DNA of 64,000 nt from Paraburkholderia sp. BL23I1N1 (GTDB taxonomy: Bacteria; Pseudomonadota; Gammaproteobacteria; Burkholderiales; Burkholderiaceae): positions 806,001-870,000 of the forward strand of contig NZ_RAPV01000001.1 in assembly GCF_003610295.1 (NCBI RefSeq), in the 5' to 3' direction. Shown here piece by piece: positions 8,381 through 17,678 of this stretch. The notes under the pieces are model-generated. The model did no database searches and was not told where the DNA came from. It saw only the letters and a program-made list of their open reading frames with translations. The position numbers were made by a program, and so were the translations under genes. Each line of letters starts with the position of its first letter. Position 1 is the stretch's first letter.

Positions 8381-9072
8381 AAGAAACTACCGACATGCAT
8401 CCCAACACAGTTCTCGAAGCGATGTTGGCTTTAGGGGCGCACCCGACAAAGCGTCGCAATCTGAACCTGATTCATCAGGTTTGCGAGGAACGGCACAAAC
8501 TAGGGAGCCGAGACTTCACGCTTCGGTCCATAGGCGAGTTCGTCGAAGCTCGTGGCGGCTTGAAGGTCAAGGCGCTTTGGAACGAGACCTCTGAGGACTA
8601 TCGAAAGCTCATTGAGGCTTGGGAGGCGTTCGCGGGCGACCCGCCAAGCTCTCGACGGGTGGAGAAGCCTAATCCGGCAGACGCGCTGCTACGAACGATT
8701 TCTGACCCTGCCACGCGCATCATTGTGGAGAAGCTCGTCCGAGACAATAAAGCTCTGCGTGCTGAGGTGAATATTCTGAAGTCTCAAACGACCTTGACCA
8801 TCGACCGGCGGCCCATTGCAGCCACGAAAACGGCACAGGAAACGACGGACAGCGGGGTCACGGTAGAAGTCCATACCGGCCCGTCATTGAGCGTACTGGA
8901 GCGTGAAGCGCTTGAACACGCCGTGTCGAAGACGTTCTGGGATGACGAAGGGTGGGTAGAAGAAAAGCACGGCCGAATAGTGCGCTCGGCGGGACCGAAC
9001 GGGTTGTCACGTACTATCTTCAAGCCAGGCTTCGTGACAGCGATTCGCCGGATACTCGACGCCAAAAAATGA
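8377..9072 (+). CDS. gmtX: Gamma-mobile-trio protein GmtX
   Basis: 231 residues, starting inside the gmtZ stop codon. No enzyme motif is visible. The first 90 residues look like a helical DNA-binding unit (FTLRSIGEFVEARGGLKVKALWNETSEDYRKLIEAW); a possible coiled coil follows at about residues 110-140 (IVEKLVRDNKALRAEVNILK). The C-terminal third is mixed charge with SVLEREALEHAVS. It is the third member of the trio and likely an accessory protein of the recombination complex. The gene ends 26 bases before the tmRNA terminator, which is read from the opposite strand. The name rests on order, size and context. Confidence 0.7.
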   Translation: MKETTDMHPNTVLEAMLALGAHPTKRRNLNLIHQVCEERHKLGSRDFTLRSIGEFVEARGGLKVKALWNETSEDYRKLIEAWEAFAGDPPSSRRVEKPNPADALLRTISDPATRIIVEKLVRDNKALRAEVNILKSQTTLTIDRRPIAATKTAQETTDSGVTVEVHTGPSLSVLEREALEHAVSKTFWDDEGWVEEKHGRIVRSAGPNGLSRTIFKPGFVTAIRRILDAKK

Positions 9073-9097
9073 ATATGAGGGCGCCTGCGGTCGAAAG

Positions 9098-9132
9098 TGA
9101 AAAGGCCCTGCTGCGTTAGCAGCCAGGGCCTT
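9098..9132 (-). terminator. Rho-independent terminator of the tmRNA gene
   Basis: AAGGCCCTG (9102-9110) pairs with CAGGGCCTT (9124-9132), with an inner CTGC/GCAG stem around GTTA. Read on the minus strand the hairpin is followed by TTTTC. It lies five bases beyond the tmRNA CCA end. Confidence 0.85.
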
Positions 9133-9136
9133 AGAT

Positions 9137-9511
9137 TGGTGGAGCTGGGGGGAATCGAACCCCCGTCCGCAAGACTTTGCCAACAAGTTCTACATGCGTA
9201 GCTGACTGATTTGAGTCTCGCCATTACCGTCGCCCAGCAGCAGGCTACGGTAACCGCCAGTCACTAAGTCTCGTCCAGAACCGAGTGACCCAGTCCTGAA
9301 CCAGCCAATGTAAATGACCGCTCTGTCTCTAGCCTTTCAGCCTTCAACCCGGACCATCGGCCTGCCGGTGAGCGGCTCGCCGCGATTAAGCAGCGAGAGC
9401 GTACGAGTTATCGTTTGCGCTTAAGTGTTTTCCAGACAGATTAACGAGCGAACTGGAGTGCTCGGCATGCCCTTCCTGACGCCATACCCACGTCGAAACC
9501 AGGTCAGCCCC
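9137..9511 (-). ncRNA. ssrA: Transfer-messenger RNA (tmRNA), intact copy
   Basis: 375 nt, complete. The 5' end GGGGCUG pairs with the 3' CAGCUCC before ACCA, including the G3-U wobble used by alanyl-tRNA synthetase. A T-arm GGGGGUUCGAUUCCCCCC is present. The tag frame (9418 to 9386) codes ANDNSYALAA then UAA, starting at a GCA resume codon after the expected ACUUAAGCGC context. It rescues stalled ribosomes by trans-translation with SmpB. The acceptor stem resembles the gammaproteobacterial form more than the broken copy upstream, and the gene lies next to a mobile element, so it may have been imported. A TAAAAT hexamer 14-19 bases before the 5' end may serve as the -10. Confidence 0.95.
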
Positions 9512-9595
9512 GGAAACTCTATTTTACCAGCGTTCGCAGACCCGCTGGTCACTCGGCAGAGGCGCTGTTACGCGTCCGCTGCCTTTGATGCATCT

Positions 9596-9674
9596 ATGGA
9601 TGTCTATGGAAACATCCATACTTCAGAATCGGCCCGAAACCCACAGTGGGCGGCGTTGCTCTCTCAAGTATGGA
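9596..9674. repeat. Nested inverted repeats between intact and broken tmRNA
   Basis: ATGGATGT (9596-9603) pairs with ACATCCAT (9612-9619), and TCCATACTTCAG (9615-9626) pairs at 11 of 12 positions with CTCAAGTATGGA (9663-9674). The arms share bases, so two alternative folds are possible. There is no open gene here. The site lies at the presumed island junction upstream of the intact tmRNA. Confidence 0.5.
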
Positions 9675-9696
9675 GGCTTAGGGGGGCGGAGCGTTT

Positions 9697-9787
9697 TCAG
9701 TTACGTTTTTCCCATTGATTAACGAGGTGACGGGTCCTCGGTATGCCCTAGCCGCTTCGCAACCCCTGTCGAAACCAGGTCGCCCCC
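9697..9787 (-). pseudogene. 5' fragment of a second, resident-type tmRNA gene
   Basis: Read on the minus strand it begins GGGGGCGACCTGGTTTCGAC and keeps the tmRNA 5'-domain pattern, including GGGCATACCGAG and CTCGTTAATC, which align with GGGCATGCCGAG and CTCGTTAATC of the intact copy. Homology stops near GTAACTG, where the tag frame should begin; no tRNA-like 3' half follows. From memory the 5' sequence is closer to known Burkholderia tmRNAs than the intact copy is. I read it as the resident ssrA cut by the island. It cannot make tmRNA. Confidence 0.7.
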
Positions 9788-9981
9788 GCGGTTCGTTGCC
9801 CAATACTTATGGGCCAACGTAGATTTTACAATAGTTTGACGGCCACGTCCCAGGTGATTGTCTGGCCGTCTTGCTATCTCGCTGTCTCGACGCATTGCTG
9901 CACTGTCGCGGCGAGGAGGCAAGACGCCGCATTGCGTTGTGTGCGCCGCATCTGCCGCGTTCGCTGCACGCGCTCAACCGC

Positions 9982-10695
9982 TTACTCGATGTCGCGCAGC
10001 AGCTTCTGCAATTCAGCAGGTGATTGCACGACATGCTGCGCGTGCCATTGCGTCGGCGGAATATCGTTGCCGCAGTACCCGTAGGCGGCCGCGATGGTCT
10101 TCATGCCGGCCGCGAAACCCGCCTGCACATCGCGCAGGTCGTCGCCGACATAGACGATACGCTCCGGCACCACATCCAGTTCGCGCGCAGCGTGCAACAG
10201 TGGCGCGGGGTGTGGCTTCGAGTGCGATGTCGTGTCGCCGCTCACCACGCAGCCCGCGCGTTCTTCGAGGCCGAGTTGCGCAACCAGCGGCTCGGTGAGC
10301 CTTGCCACCTTGTTCGTCACGATGCCCCAGCGCACGCCCCGTGCGTCGAGATCGTCGAGCAATTCGGGGATGCCGGGAAACAGCGTGGTCTCGATGCACA
10401 AGTCCGCCTCGTAGTTGGCGAGAAACTCCTCGCGCATCGACATGAACTCGTGATCCTCAGGGCCGATGCCGAAGGCCCCGCCGATCAGTCCGCGCGCACC
10501 CGCGGACGCGAGCGGCCGCAGGTCTTCGAGCGGCACCATCTCGAGGCCGCGATCATGTCGCATCTTGTTGACGGCAGCCGCGAGGTCGGGCGCGGTGTCG
10601 GCCAGCGTGCCGTCGAGGTCGAACAGGACAGCCTGGCAAAGACCGAGCGCGTTGTCGTTGTCTTCGCGTTGGGGCAGGGGCGTGGGATCGCTCAT
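9982..10695 (-). CDS. gph: Phosphoglycolate phosphatase
   Basis: 237-residue HAD-family phosphatase that hydrolyses 2-phosphoglycolate to glycolate and phosphate, a salvage step for DNA-repair and oxygenase by-products. Motifs in order: DLDGT at 26-30 with nucleophile D26, TNK at 127-129, K160 in KPHP, and GDD at 184-186. The length is slightly above the family norm because of a disordered N-terminus of about 20 residues. It lies 32 bases after ubiG on the same strand, a pairing common in Burkholderiales, and is the first resident gene to the right of the island. Confidence 0.92.
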   Translation of the reverse strand: MSDPTPLPQREDNDNALGLCQAVLFDLDGTLADTAPDLAAAVNKMRHDRGLEMVPLEDLRPLASAGARGLIGGAFGIGPEDHEFMSMREEFLANYEADLCIETTLFPGIPELLDDLDARGVRWGIVTNKVARLTEPLVAQLGLEERAGCVVSGDTTSHSKPHPAPLLHAARELDVVPERIVYVGDDLRDVQAGFAAGMKTIAAAYGYCGNDIPPTQWHAQHVVQSPAELQKLLRDIE

Positions 10696-10727
10696 TGATT
10701 GGATTGAGTCCGGCAGGTCGGGGCGGA

Positions 10728-11426
10728 TCAGACGTCGCGGCGGCAGGCGAGCATGTAGTTCACGCTCGAGTCGGCGGACAACGTGAAATGCTTGCTGAGC
10801 GGGTTATAAACGATACCTTTGATGTCTACCGTGCGCAGGCCTGCGGCACGCACGAAGCCCGCCAGCTCCGACGGACGGATGAAGCGCGCGTAATCGTGCG
10901 TGCCCTTAGGCAGCATTCGCGCGATATATTCGGCGCCGATTACCGCGAACAGATACGACTTCACATTGCGATTCAGGGTGGAGAAGAACACCCAGCCGCC
11001 CGGTTTCACCAGTGTCTTGCATGCCTCGACGATGGCGGCCGGTTCGGGCACGTGCTCGAGCATTTCCATGCAGGTAACGACGTCGAACGTGCCCGGTTCG
11101 CGGGCCGCGAGTGCTTCAGCGGCGATTTCTTCGTAATTGACGGTGACACCGCTTTCGAGGCTGTGAAGATCCGCCACGCCGAGCGCCTGGCTCGACAGGT
11201 CGATTCCCTTCACGTGCGCTCCCAATCCAGCCATCGACTCCGACAGAATGCCGCCACCGCAGCCGATATCCAACACGGTTTTGCCCGCGAGATGCGCGTG
11301 CGTGTCGATCCAGCTCAGGCGAACCGGATTGAGTTCATGCAGCGGTTTGAATTCGGCGTTAGGGTCCCACCAACGGTGTGCGAGGTCGCTAAATTTCTGC
11401 AGTTCGTGGGGATCGGCGTTGGTCAT
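10728..11426 (-). CDS. ubiG: Ubiquinone biosynthesis O-methyltransferase UbiG
   Basis: 232 residues from ATG 11426; the frame is open further upstream but that extension lacks family character. It performs both O-methylation steps of ubiquinone synthesis with S-adenosylmethionine. The SAM-binding motif I is VLDIGCGGG at residues 51-59, and the start [19 protein letters not shown] is characteristic of Ubi[10 protein letters not shown] and [12 protein letters not shown] are the later methyltransferase motifs. It is co-directional with gph, which follows it. Confidence 0.95.
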   Translation of the reverse strand: MTNADPHELQKFSDLAHRWWDPNAEFKPLHELNPVRLSWIDTHAHLAGKTVLDIGCGGGILSESMAGLGAHVKGIDLSSQALGVADLHSLESGVTVNYEEIAAEALAAREPGTFDVVTCMEMLEHVPEPAAIVEACKTLVKPGGWVFFSTLNRNVKSYLFAVIGAEYIARMLPKGTHDYARFIRPSELAGFVRAAGLRTVDIKGIVYNPLSKHFTLSADSSVNYMLACRRDV

Positions 11427-11594
11427 AGCGGAAACTGCCTCGATAAGAGCGTTGAGCGGGCGCTCGAGGATAAACCCTGAGTATATAGGCCGAGCGACAG
11501 GGCGGCAAAATGCCGCGCAGCGGCTGGCGCGTCCTGTTCCGGCAGTCGGGCGCGTACTCGGAGGAGAGAGCGAGCGGCGCCCACGGCAGCGGCA

Positions 11595-11624
11595 TAAAAA
11601 AAGCCCCGCGGAAGCGGGGCTTTG
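11595..11624 (-). terminator. Terminator downstream of ompA-family gene
   Basis: AAGCCCCGC-GGAA-GCGGGGCTT hairpin; on the minus strand it is followed by TTTTTTT. It lies 21 bases beyond the ompA-family stop codon. Confidence 0.9.
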
Positions 11625-11644
11625 ATACTGCGGTAATTTGTAGC

Positions 11645-12292
11645 TTACTGCTTCGAAGTACCGACAACTTCGACTTCCACGCGACGATCCGGTGCGAGGC
11701 AGGCGACGAGTTGCTTGTGGTTCTTCTGGTTGCAACCGGTCGTGACCGGGTTGCGCTTGCCCTTGCCTTCCGTATAGATACGGTTGGATTCGATGCCCTT
11801 GCTGACGAGGTACGACTTCACAGCTTGAGCACGGCGCAGCGACAGACGGTCGTTGTACTTGTCCGAACCGATACGGTCCGTGTAACCCGTTGCGACGATG
11901 ACTTCCAGGTTCAGCGAACCGACCTTCGATGCCAGATCGTCCAGCTTCTCCTTGCCAGCCGGCTTCAGGATAGCCTTGTCGAAGTCGAACAGAGCGTCAG
12001 CTTGATACGTAATCTTTTGGCTCGTAATAGCCGGTGCAGGTGCGACCGGAGCCGGCGGGGTCGGAGCCTGGGCAACCAGGGCGCCATCGCACTTAGCGTT
12101 GGCCGTTGCCGGCGTCCAGAATGCATCGCGCCAGCAAAGCTCGTTCGTGCCGTTCATCCACACGTATTCGCCGGTACCATTCACCCAGTTGTCGTTCGTA
12201 GCTTGTCGCGACGCCGGCACCGATTGCGCCATGGCGGATGCAGCCATAACTGCGGTAGCTGCAATGAACGCGAGCTTTGAAAGTTTATTCAT
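11645..12292 (-). CDS. ompA: OmpA family outer-membrane protein
   Basis: 215 residues. Signal peptide at 1-22 (cleavage after AMA), a short middle domain with two cysteines (C53, C68), a proline/alanine linker at 72-88 and an OmpA C-terminal peptidoglycan-binding domain at about 95-210. That domain has D139 in [10 protein letters not shown] and R154 in [13 protein letters not shown], the residues expected to bind diaminopimelate. A second cysteine pair (C187, C198) lies in the C-terminal domain. No large beta-barrel precedes it, so it is not classical E. coli OmpA but the short Burkholderia type that tethers outer membrane to cell wall. Divergent from gyrA. Confidence 0.88.
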   Translation of the reverse strand: MNKLSKLAFIAATAVMAASAMAQSVPASRQATNDNWVNGTGEYVWMNGTNELCWRDAFWTPATANAKCDGALVAQAPTPPAPVAPAPAITSQKITYQADALFDFDKAILKPAGKEKLDDLASKVGSLNLEVIVATGYTDRIGSDKYNDRLSLRRAQAVKSYLVSKGIESNRIYTEGKGKRNPVTTGCNQKNHKQLVACLAPDRRVEVEVVGTSKQ

Positions 12293-12791
12293 ATTTCTCC
12301 TCTCGAAATTGAGATTACCGCAGGTTTACTGCGAGCCTGTTGACGAAGACAAGTCATACATTGCTCGAAGTATAACATCGGTGTAGAACAAAAAACGTGC
12401 TGTGTAGACTTCGAGCAGTGTCTAACTCTTTGTGCGTTGGCATTTTGCCATATCGTTCCCTTCCAACGATAAAAAAATCTGCCCCCGATCAAATCACCCT
12501 CCAATTGTGGTGCATGCGCAACAGAAGCAATCCGCTGTACCCACCGCCAGTCATGGCTGAGCGGCGGATTGGCCCACGCACGAATCGAGCCTGCCCCCGA
12601 TTCGATAAGGGGGCGTCCAGGCGCCGTTTCCGTTCACCTGCTAATAGGTATACGTACCCCAGTCGGGGGCGGATGCGCGACATGTTAGAATCGCGTGATG
12701 CGTTGCGCCTGCAATGCTTTCGCGAAGGCGCGGCGAGTTGGGCTTCAAGCGAGCTTCACGCCGTCGCCTTGGCACGTAAAAGATACGGATA
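12293..12791. promoter_or_regulatory. Divergent ompA / gyrA control region
   Basis: About 500 bases without a gene. A minus-strand TATACT at 12369-12374 is a good -10 for ompA. The motif GCCCCCGA occurs at 12481-12488 and 12593-12600 and inverted at 12663-12670; the second copy forms a hairpin with GGGGGC at 12609-12614. These may be sites for a regulator or supercoiling-sensitive control of gyrA, which is a guess. Confidence 0.45.
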
Positions 12792-15428
12792 ATGGATCAA
12801 TTCGCCAAAGAGACTCTGCCAATCTCCCTAGAGGAGGAAATGCGCCGTTCGTATCTCGATTACGCGATGAGCGTGATCGTGGGGCGTGCGCTTCCCGATG
12901 TTCGCGATGGCCTGAAGCCGGTACACCGGCGCGTGCTGTACGCGATGCACGAACTGAACAACGACTGGAACCGGGCTTACAAGAAGTCGGCGCGTATTGT
13001 CGGCGACGTCATCGGTAAATATCACCCGCACGGCGACACGGCTGTCTACGACACGATTGTCCGTATGGCGCAGAATTTCTCGCTGCGCTATATGCTGGTG
13101 GACGGTCAGGGCAACTTCGGTTCGGTCGACGGCGACAACGCCGCGGCGATGCGGTACACCGAAATCCGCATGGCAAAGATCGGCCACGAACTGCTGGCCG
13201 ACATCGACAAGGAAACGGTCGACTTCACGCCGAACTACGACGGCAGCGAAAACGAACCGGCCATCCTGCCGGCGCGTATTCCCAATCTGCTGATCAATGG
13301 CTCGTCCGGTATTGCGGTCGGCATGGCAACCAACATCCCGCCGCACAACCTCAACGAGGTTGTCGACGCATGTCAGCACCTGCTGAAAAACCCGGAAGCC
13401 ACGATCGACGAACTGATCGAGATCATCCCGGCGCCTGACTTCCCGACCGCCGGCATCATCTACGGCGTGGCCGGTGTGCGCGATGGTTACCGCACGGGTC
13501 GCGGCCGCGTGGTGATGCGCGCGCTCACGCATTTCGAGGAAATCGACCGCGGTCAGCGCATGTCGATCATCGTCGACGAATTGCCGTATCAGGTGAACAA
13601 GCGCTCGCTGCTGGAGCGCATCGCCGAACTGGTCAACGAGAAGAAGCTCGAAGGCATCTCCGACATCCGCGACGAATCCGACAAGAGCGGCATGCGCGTC
13701 GTGATCGAGCTGAAGCGTGGCGAGGTGCCGGAAGTCGTTCTCAACAATCTGTATAAGGCGACCCAGCTTCAGGACACCTTCGGCATGAACATGGTCGCGC
13801 TGGTCGACGGCCAGCCGAAGCTGCTGAACCTGAAGGAAATGCTGTCGTGCTTCTTGTCGCATCGCCGGGAAGTGCTGACGCGGCGCACTGTATACGAACT
13901 GCGCAAAGCCCGAGAACGTGGTCATGTGCTCGAAGGTCTGGCAGTCGCACTCGCCAACATCGACGAGTTCATCGCGCTCATCAAGGCCGCGCCGACTCCG
14001 CCGATCGCGAAGCAGGAATTGATGGCGCGTCCGTGGGATTCGTCGCTGGTGCGCGAAATGTTGTCCCGCGCCGAGACGGAAAACGCGTCGGCTGGCGGTC
14101 GCGAGGCTTATCGTCCGGAAGGTTTGAATCCGTCCTTCGGCATGCAGTCCGACGGCCTCTACCGCTTGTCCGACACCCAGGCTCAGGAAATCTTGCAGAT
14201 GCGTCTGCAACGCCTGACGGGTCTGGAGCAGGACAAGATCATCGGCGAGTACCGCGAAGTGATGGCGCAAATCGCCGACCTGCTGGACATTCTGGCTCGC
14301 CCGGAACGCATTACGGCGATCATCGTCGACGAACTGACGTCGATCAAGGCCGAATTCGGCGACGCGCGCCGCTCGAAGATCGAGCTGAACGCCACCGAGC
14401 TGAACACCGAAGACCTGATTACGCCGCAAGAGATGGTCGTGACCATGTCTCATGCCGGCTATGTGAAATCGCAGCCGTTGTCCGAATATCGCGCCCAGAA
14501 GCGCGGAGGTCGCGGCAAACAGGCGACTTCCATGAAGGAAGACGACTGGATCGACACGCTCTTCATCGCCAACACGCACGATCACATCCTGTGCTTCTCG
14601 AATCGCGGCCGCGTCTACTGGGTCAAGGTTTATGAAGTGCCGCAGGGGTCGCGGAACTCGCGCGGCCGTCCGATCGTCAATATGTTCCCGTTGCAGGACG
14701 GCGAAAAGATCACGGTCGTACTGCCGGTCAAGGAGTTCACGGCAGATAAATTCGTGTTCATGGCCACCGCGTTAGGAACGGTAAAGAAGACGCCGCTGGA
14801 AGCCTTCAGCCGGCCGTTGCGCAAGGGTATTATTGCGGTCGGTCTGGATGACGGCGACTACCTGATCGGCGCCGCCATCACGGACGGCCAGCATGACGTG
14901 ATGCTGTTCTCGGATTCCGGCAAGGCAGTGCGTTTCGACGAGAACGACGTCCGTCCGATGGGCCGTGAGGCACGTGGTGTGCGCGGCATGCAGCTCGAAG
15001 ACGGTCAGAGCGTGATCGCGTTGCTGGTGGCCGGCGACGAGCAGCAGTCGGTGCTTACCGCAACCGAAAACGGCTATGGCAAGCGCACGCCGATCACTGA
15101 GTACACGCGTCACGGGCGCGGTACGAAGGGAATGATTGCGATCCAGACGTCGGAGCGCAACGGCAAAGTCGTCGCCGCCACGCTGGTGGATCAGGAAGCG
15201 CAGATCATGCTGATCACCGATACGGGCGTGCTGATTCGTACGCGTGTCTCGGAAATTCGGGAAATGGGGCGCGCAACCCAAGGTGTTACACTCATCAGCC
15301 TTGACGAAGGGACCAAGCTTTCAGGTCTGCAACAGGTTGCTGAGGCGGAAGCGGAGGGTGATGTGGAAGGCGACACCGAAGGTCCTGCCGAAGGCGACAA
15401 CGGCGGTGATGAGGGTGGTGCGGCCTGA
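12792..15428 (+). CDS. gyrA: DNA gyrase subunit A
   Basis: 878 residues; the breakage-rejoining subunit of the A2B2 gyrase that adds negative supercoils. The catalytic tyrosine is Y122 in [10 protein letters not shown]. The quinolone-determining region reads [10 protein letters not shown], with T83 and D87, so no classical resistance change at 87; Thr at 83 replaces the E. coli Ser. The winged-helix and tower region run to about 520, then the C-terminal beta-pinwheel with a GyrA-box-like segment [11 protein letters not shown] near 573. The last 30 residues are an acidic Glu/Gly/Asp tail. The ribosome site is weak. It stands upstream of serC-pheA as in many beta- and gammaproteobacteria. Confidence 0.97.
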   Translation: MDQFAKETLPISLEEEMRRSYLDYAMSVIVGRALPDVRDGLKPVHRRVLYAMHELNNDWNRAYKKSARIVGDVIGKYHPHGDTAVYDTIVRMAQNFSLRYMLVDGQGNFGSVDGDNAAAMRYTEIRMAKIGHELLADIDKETVDFTPNYDGSENEPAILPARIPNLLINGSSGIAVGMATNIPPHNLNEVVDACQHLLKNPEATIDELIEIIPAPDFPTAGIIYGVAGVRDGYRTGRGRVVMRALTHFEEIDRGQRMSIIVDELPYQVNKRSLLERIAELVNEKKLEGISDIRDESDKSGMRVVIELKRGEVPEVVLNNLYKATQLQDTFGMNMVALVDGQPKLLNLKEMLSCFLSHRREVLTRRTVYELRKARERGHVLEGLAVALANIDEFIALIKAAPTPPIAKQELMARPWDSSLVREMLSRAETENASAGGREAYRPEGLNPSFGMQSDGLYRLSDTQAQEILQMRLQRLTGLEQDKIIGEYREVMAQIADLLDILARPERITAIIVDELTSIKAEFGDARRSKIELNATELNTEDLITPQEMVVTMSHAGYVKSQPLSEYRAQKRGGRGKQATSMKEDDWIDTLFIANTHDHILCFSNRGRVYWVKVYEVPQGSRNSRGRPIVNMFPLQDGEKITVVLPVKEFTADKFVFMATALGTVKKTPLEAFSRPLRKGIIAVGLDDGDYLIGAAITDGQHDVMLFSDSGKAVRFDENDVRPMGREARGVRGMQLEDGQSVIALLVAGDEQQSVLTATENGYGKRTPITEYTRHGRGTKGMIAIQTSERNGKVVAATLVDQEAQIMLITDTGVLIRTRVSEIREMGRATQGVTLISLDEGTKLSGLQQVAEAEAEGDVEGDTEGPAEGDNGGDEGGAA

Positions 15429-15559
15429 TCCGCGTCGGCGGTTTTCAGTCTCAGTTATTGGTTGAAAGCTGCGCAGGGAACAATGGCGTGTCAAGCCGGT
15501 GTCGGCCAGATACGCATCCCGTGCAGCTTGCAGTTCAAGTTAATTTCTCTTAGGGAGTA

Positions 15560-16165
15560 ATGATGCAAAAACGATTCAAACAACTGATGTTGCTGGCTGC
15601 TCTCGTGCCGACTTTCGCTATGGCTCAAGCTCTGCAGAGCTCGGCTCCGGCGGCTCCGGCTGCTGCCGCGGCACCGGTTGATCCGGCCAAGCAGGCTGCA
15701 ATCAAGGACCTGCTGGACGCAATCGACGCACAGAAGCTCGTTGGCGCAATCGGCAACAGCGCGCAAATGCAAGCTAAGCAACTGGTTCCGGCTATCCTGT
15801 CGGACGCCCTGAGCGAAAACAAGACGATGACGGACAAGCAGAAGCAGGCTTCCGTCCCGACGCTGCAAAAGAACGCTGTGCCGAAGCTGGTTGACGGCGC
15901 AGGCCAGGTGTTCGCAACGGATTCCTTCCGTCAGGACGCAATGCAAGCTCAGTACGACGCTTACGCGAAGTACTACAGCACGTCGGAAATCAAGGATCTG
16001 ACGGCGTTCTACAAGAGCCCGACCGGCCGCAAGTTCATCCAGGTGCAAGACCAGGTTGGCCGCGACGTCGTGAATGGTTTGATGCAAAAGTACATGCCGC
16101 AATCGATCAAGGCAACGCGCGACCAGGCTGACAAGGAAGTCGCTTCGGTCAAGCCGGCTAAGTAA
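15560..16165 (+). CDS. DUF2059 domain secreted protein
   Basis: 201 residues with a signal peptide (cleavage after FAMA near residue 22), an alanine/proline linker to about residue 42 and a helical DUF2059-type domain with YDAYAKYYSTSEIKDLTAFYKSPTGRKF. The function of the family is unknown; location is probably periplasmic. Two adjacent ATGs start the gene, preceded by AGGGAG. It is inserted between gyrA and serC, as in related Burkholderia genomes, and has its own terminator. Confidence 0.85.
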   Translation: MMQKRFKQLMLLAALVPTFAMAQALQSSAPAAPAAAAAPVDPAKQAAIKDLLDAIDAQKLVGAIGNSAQMQAKQLVPAILSDALSENKTMTDKQKQASVPTLQKNAVPKLVDGAGQVFATDSFRQDAMQAQYDAYAKYYSTSEIKDLTAFYKSPTGRKFIQVQDQVGRDVVNGLMQKYMPQSIKATRDQADKEVASVKPAK

Positions 16166-16517
16166 GCAAGCTAAGTAAGTAAGCTAAGCCAGCTAGTTGA
16201 GCCCGAAGGTCGAAAGGCTGCGCTGACGTCGCGCTAGCCGCCGCTTGGCAAGCTATTCGGCGTGCTGAGCGGCGTGCCGGGTTTGGCGGGTTGGCGGCGA
16301 CAATGCGATAATGGCTGTTTGCGCACACGCGCAGACGGCCATTTTCTTTTTTTGAGCGCGAAATTGTCGCCAAACACGCGTCGTCAAACTCGCGTTGTCG
16401 AGTTCGCTGCGCTAACTTTGCAGTGGCTGCCGTTGCAGCGGCTGCCTTCGCGGCCGCCAACTTCGCCGATTTTTGCGCGATCTATTCGTTTTTCGCGCCA
16501 GCTTCCAGGATCTCACG
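16166..16517. other. Intergenic region DUF2059 gene to serC
   Basis: 352 bases. It starts with short CTAAGTAAG-like repeats just after the stop codon, then contains the terminator at 16310-16353, and should hold the serC promoter in the remaining 160 bases. I see no gene and no clear -35/-10 pair. Confidence 0.4.
16310..16353 (+). terminator. Terminator of the DUF2059 gene
   Basis: AATGGC (16310-16315) pairs with GCCATT (16338-16343), continuing inward through TGTTTGCGC / GCGCAGACG with G-U pairs around ACAC, followed by TTTTCTTTTTTT. Confidence 0.85.
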
Positions 16518-17600
16518 ATGCGCGTCTTTAATTTCTCCGCCGGCCCAGCAGCCATGCCCGAAGAAGTGCTGCGTCAGGCAGCCGACGAGATGCTCAATTG
16601 GCAGGGAAGCGGCATGAGCGTGATGGAAATGAGCCATCGCGGCAAAGAATTCATGTCGATCCATGAGGAAGCGCTAGTCGATCTGCGCGAGTTGCTCGAG
16701 GTGCCCGCCAGCCATCGCATCCTGTTTCTGCAAGGCGGCGGCCTCGGCGAAAATGCAATCGTGCCGATGAACCTGATGGGCGCGAAAGCGCGCGCGGATT
16801 TCGTCGTGACGGGTTCCTGGTCGCAGAAGTCGTTCAAGGAAGCGCAAAAGTACGGTACGGTGCATCTGGCGGCGAGCGGGCAAACGGCCGATGGCTTCAC
16901 GCGCGCGCCGGCACGCTCGGAATGGCAACTGTCGGACGATCCCGCGTACGTGCATCTGTGCACCAACGAGACCATTCACGGCGTCGAGACGTTCGAGATT
17001 CCCGACCTCGGCGATATTCCGCTGGTGGCGGACGCCTCGTCGCACATCTTGTCGCGCCCGATGGACATCGCCAAATACGGCGTGCTGTTCGGTGGCGCGC
17101 AGAAAAACATCGGCATGGCGGGCGTGACGGTCGTGATCGTGCGCGAAGACATGCTGGGCCGCGCTCAATGGATTTGCCCGTCGGCATTTGAATGGAAAAC
17201 CGTCGCCGAGAACAATTCGATGTACAACACGCCGCCCACCTACGCAATTTACGTCGCCGGGCTCGTGTTCAAGTGGTTGAAGAAGCAGGGCGGCCTTGCC
17301 GCGATGGAAGCGCGTAACCTCGAAAAATCGAAGCTGTTGTACGACGCGATCGATTCGAGCGGCTTCTATCTGAACAAGGTCGAGCGTGGCTCGCGCTCGC
17401 GGATGAACGTACCGTTTTTCCTCGCCGACGAGTCGCGCAACGAAGACTTCCTGGCCGGCGCGAAAGCGCGGGGAATGGTGCAGCTAAAGGGCCACAAGTC
17501 CGTCGGCGGCATGCGGGCGTCGATTTATAACGCCGTCCCGCTCGAAGGCGTCAAAGCGCTTGTCGAATACATGAAGGAATTCGAACAGCGCAGCGCCTGA
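16518..17600 (+). CDS. serC: Phosphoserine aminotransferase
   Basis: 360 residues from ATG 16518 ([18 protein letters not shown], the family start). PLP-dependent class V aminotransferase converting 3-phosphohydroxypyruvate to phosphoserine; it also acts in pyridoxine synthesis. K196 in [13 protein letters not shown] binds [15 protein letters not shown] at 69-80 is the phosphate-binding region. First gene of the serC-pheA-hisC-tyrA-aroA-cmk-rpsA-ihfB supraoperon, in which small gaps suggest shared transcripts. Confidence 0.97.
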   Translation: MRVFNFSAGPAAMPEEVLRQAADEMLNWQGSGMSVMEMSHRGKEFMSIHEEALVDLRELLEVPASHRILFLQGGGLGENAIVPMNLMGAKARADFVVTGSWSQKSFKEAQKYGTVHLAASGQTADGFTRAPARSEWQLSDDPAYVHLCTNETIHGVETFEIPDLGDIPLVADASSHILSRPMDIAKYGVLFGGAQKNIGMAGVTVVIVREDMLGRAQWICPSAFEWKTVAENNSMYNTPPTYAIYVAGLVFKWLKKQGGLAAMEARNLEKSKLLYDAIDSSGFYLNKVERGSRSRMNVPFFLADESRNEDFLAGAKARGMVQLKGHKSVGGMRASIYNAVPLEGVKALVEYMKEFEQRSA

Positions 17601-17678
17601 TCGTCTTCGATATTCAGGCACGCGCATCTTTTCCAGCACGCATTTGTGCAGCAGCTACCGACAGAGCCGTTTTCACGC

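Noticed and set aside
9001..9140. Attachment site at the tmRNA 3' end, as in classical ssrA islands
   Set aside because: No repeat of the tmRNA 3' end is seen in the window and the tmRNA keeps its own terminator next to gmtX; the other island end is not visible, so a 3'-end att site cannot be supported.
12888..13060. Quinolone resistance from GyrA T83
   Set aside because: Thr at this position is the natural residue in Burkholderiales as far as I know, and D87 is unchanged.
12828..14585. 585-residue minus-strand frame opposite gyrA
   Set aside because: Antisense shadow of a GC-rich gene, rich in His/Arg/Asp without domain character.
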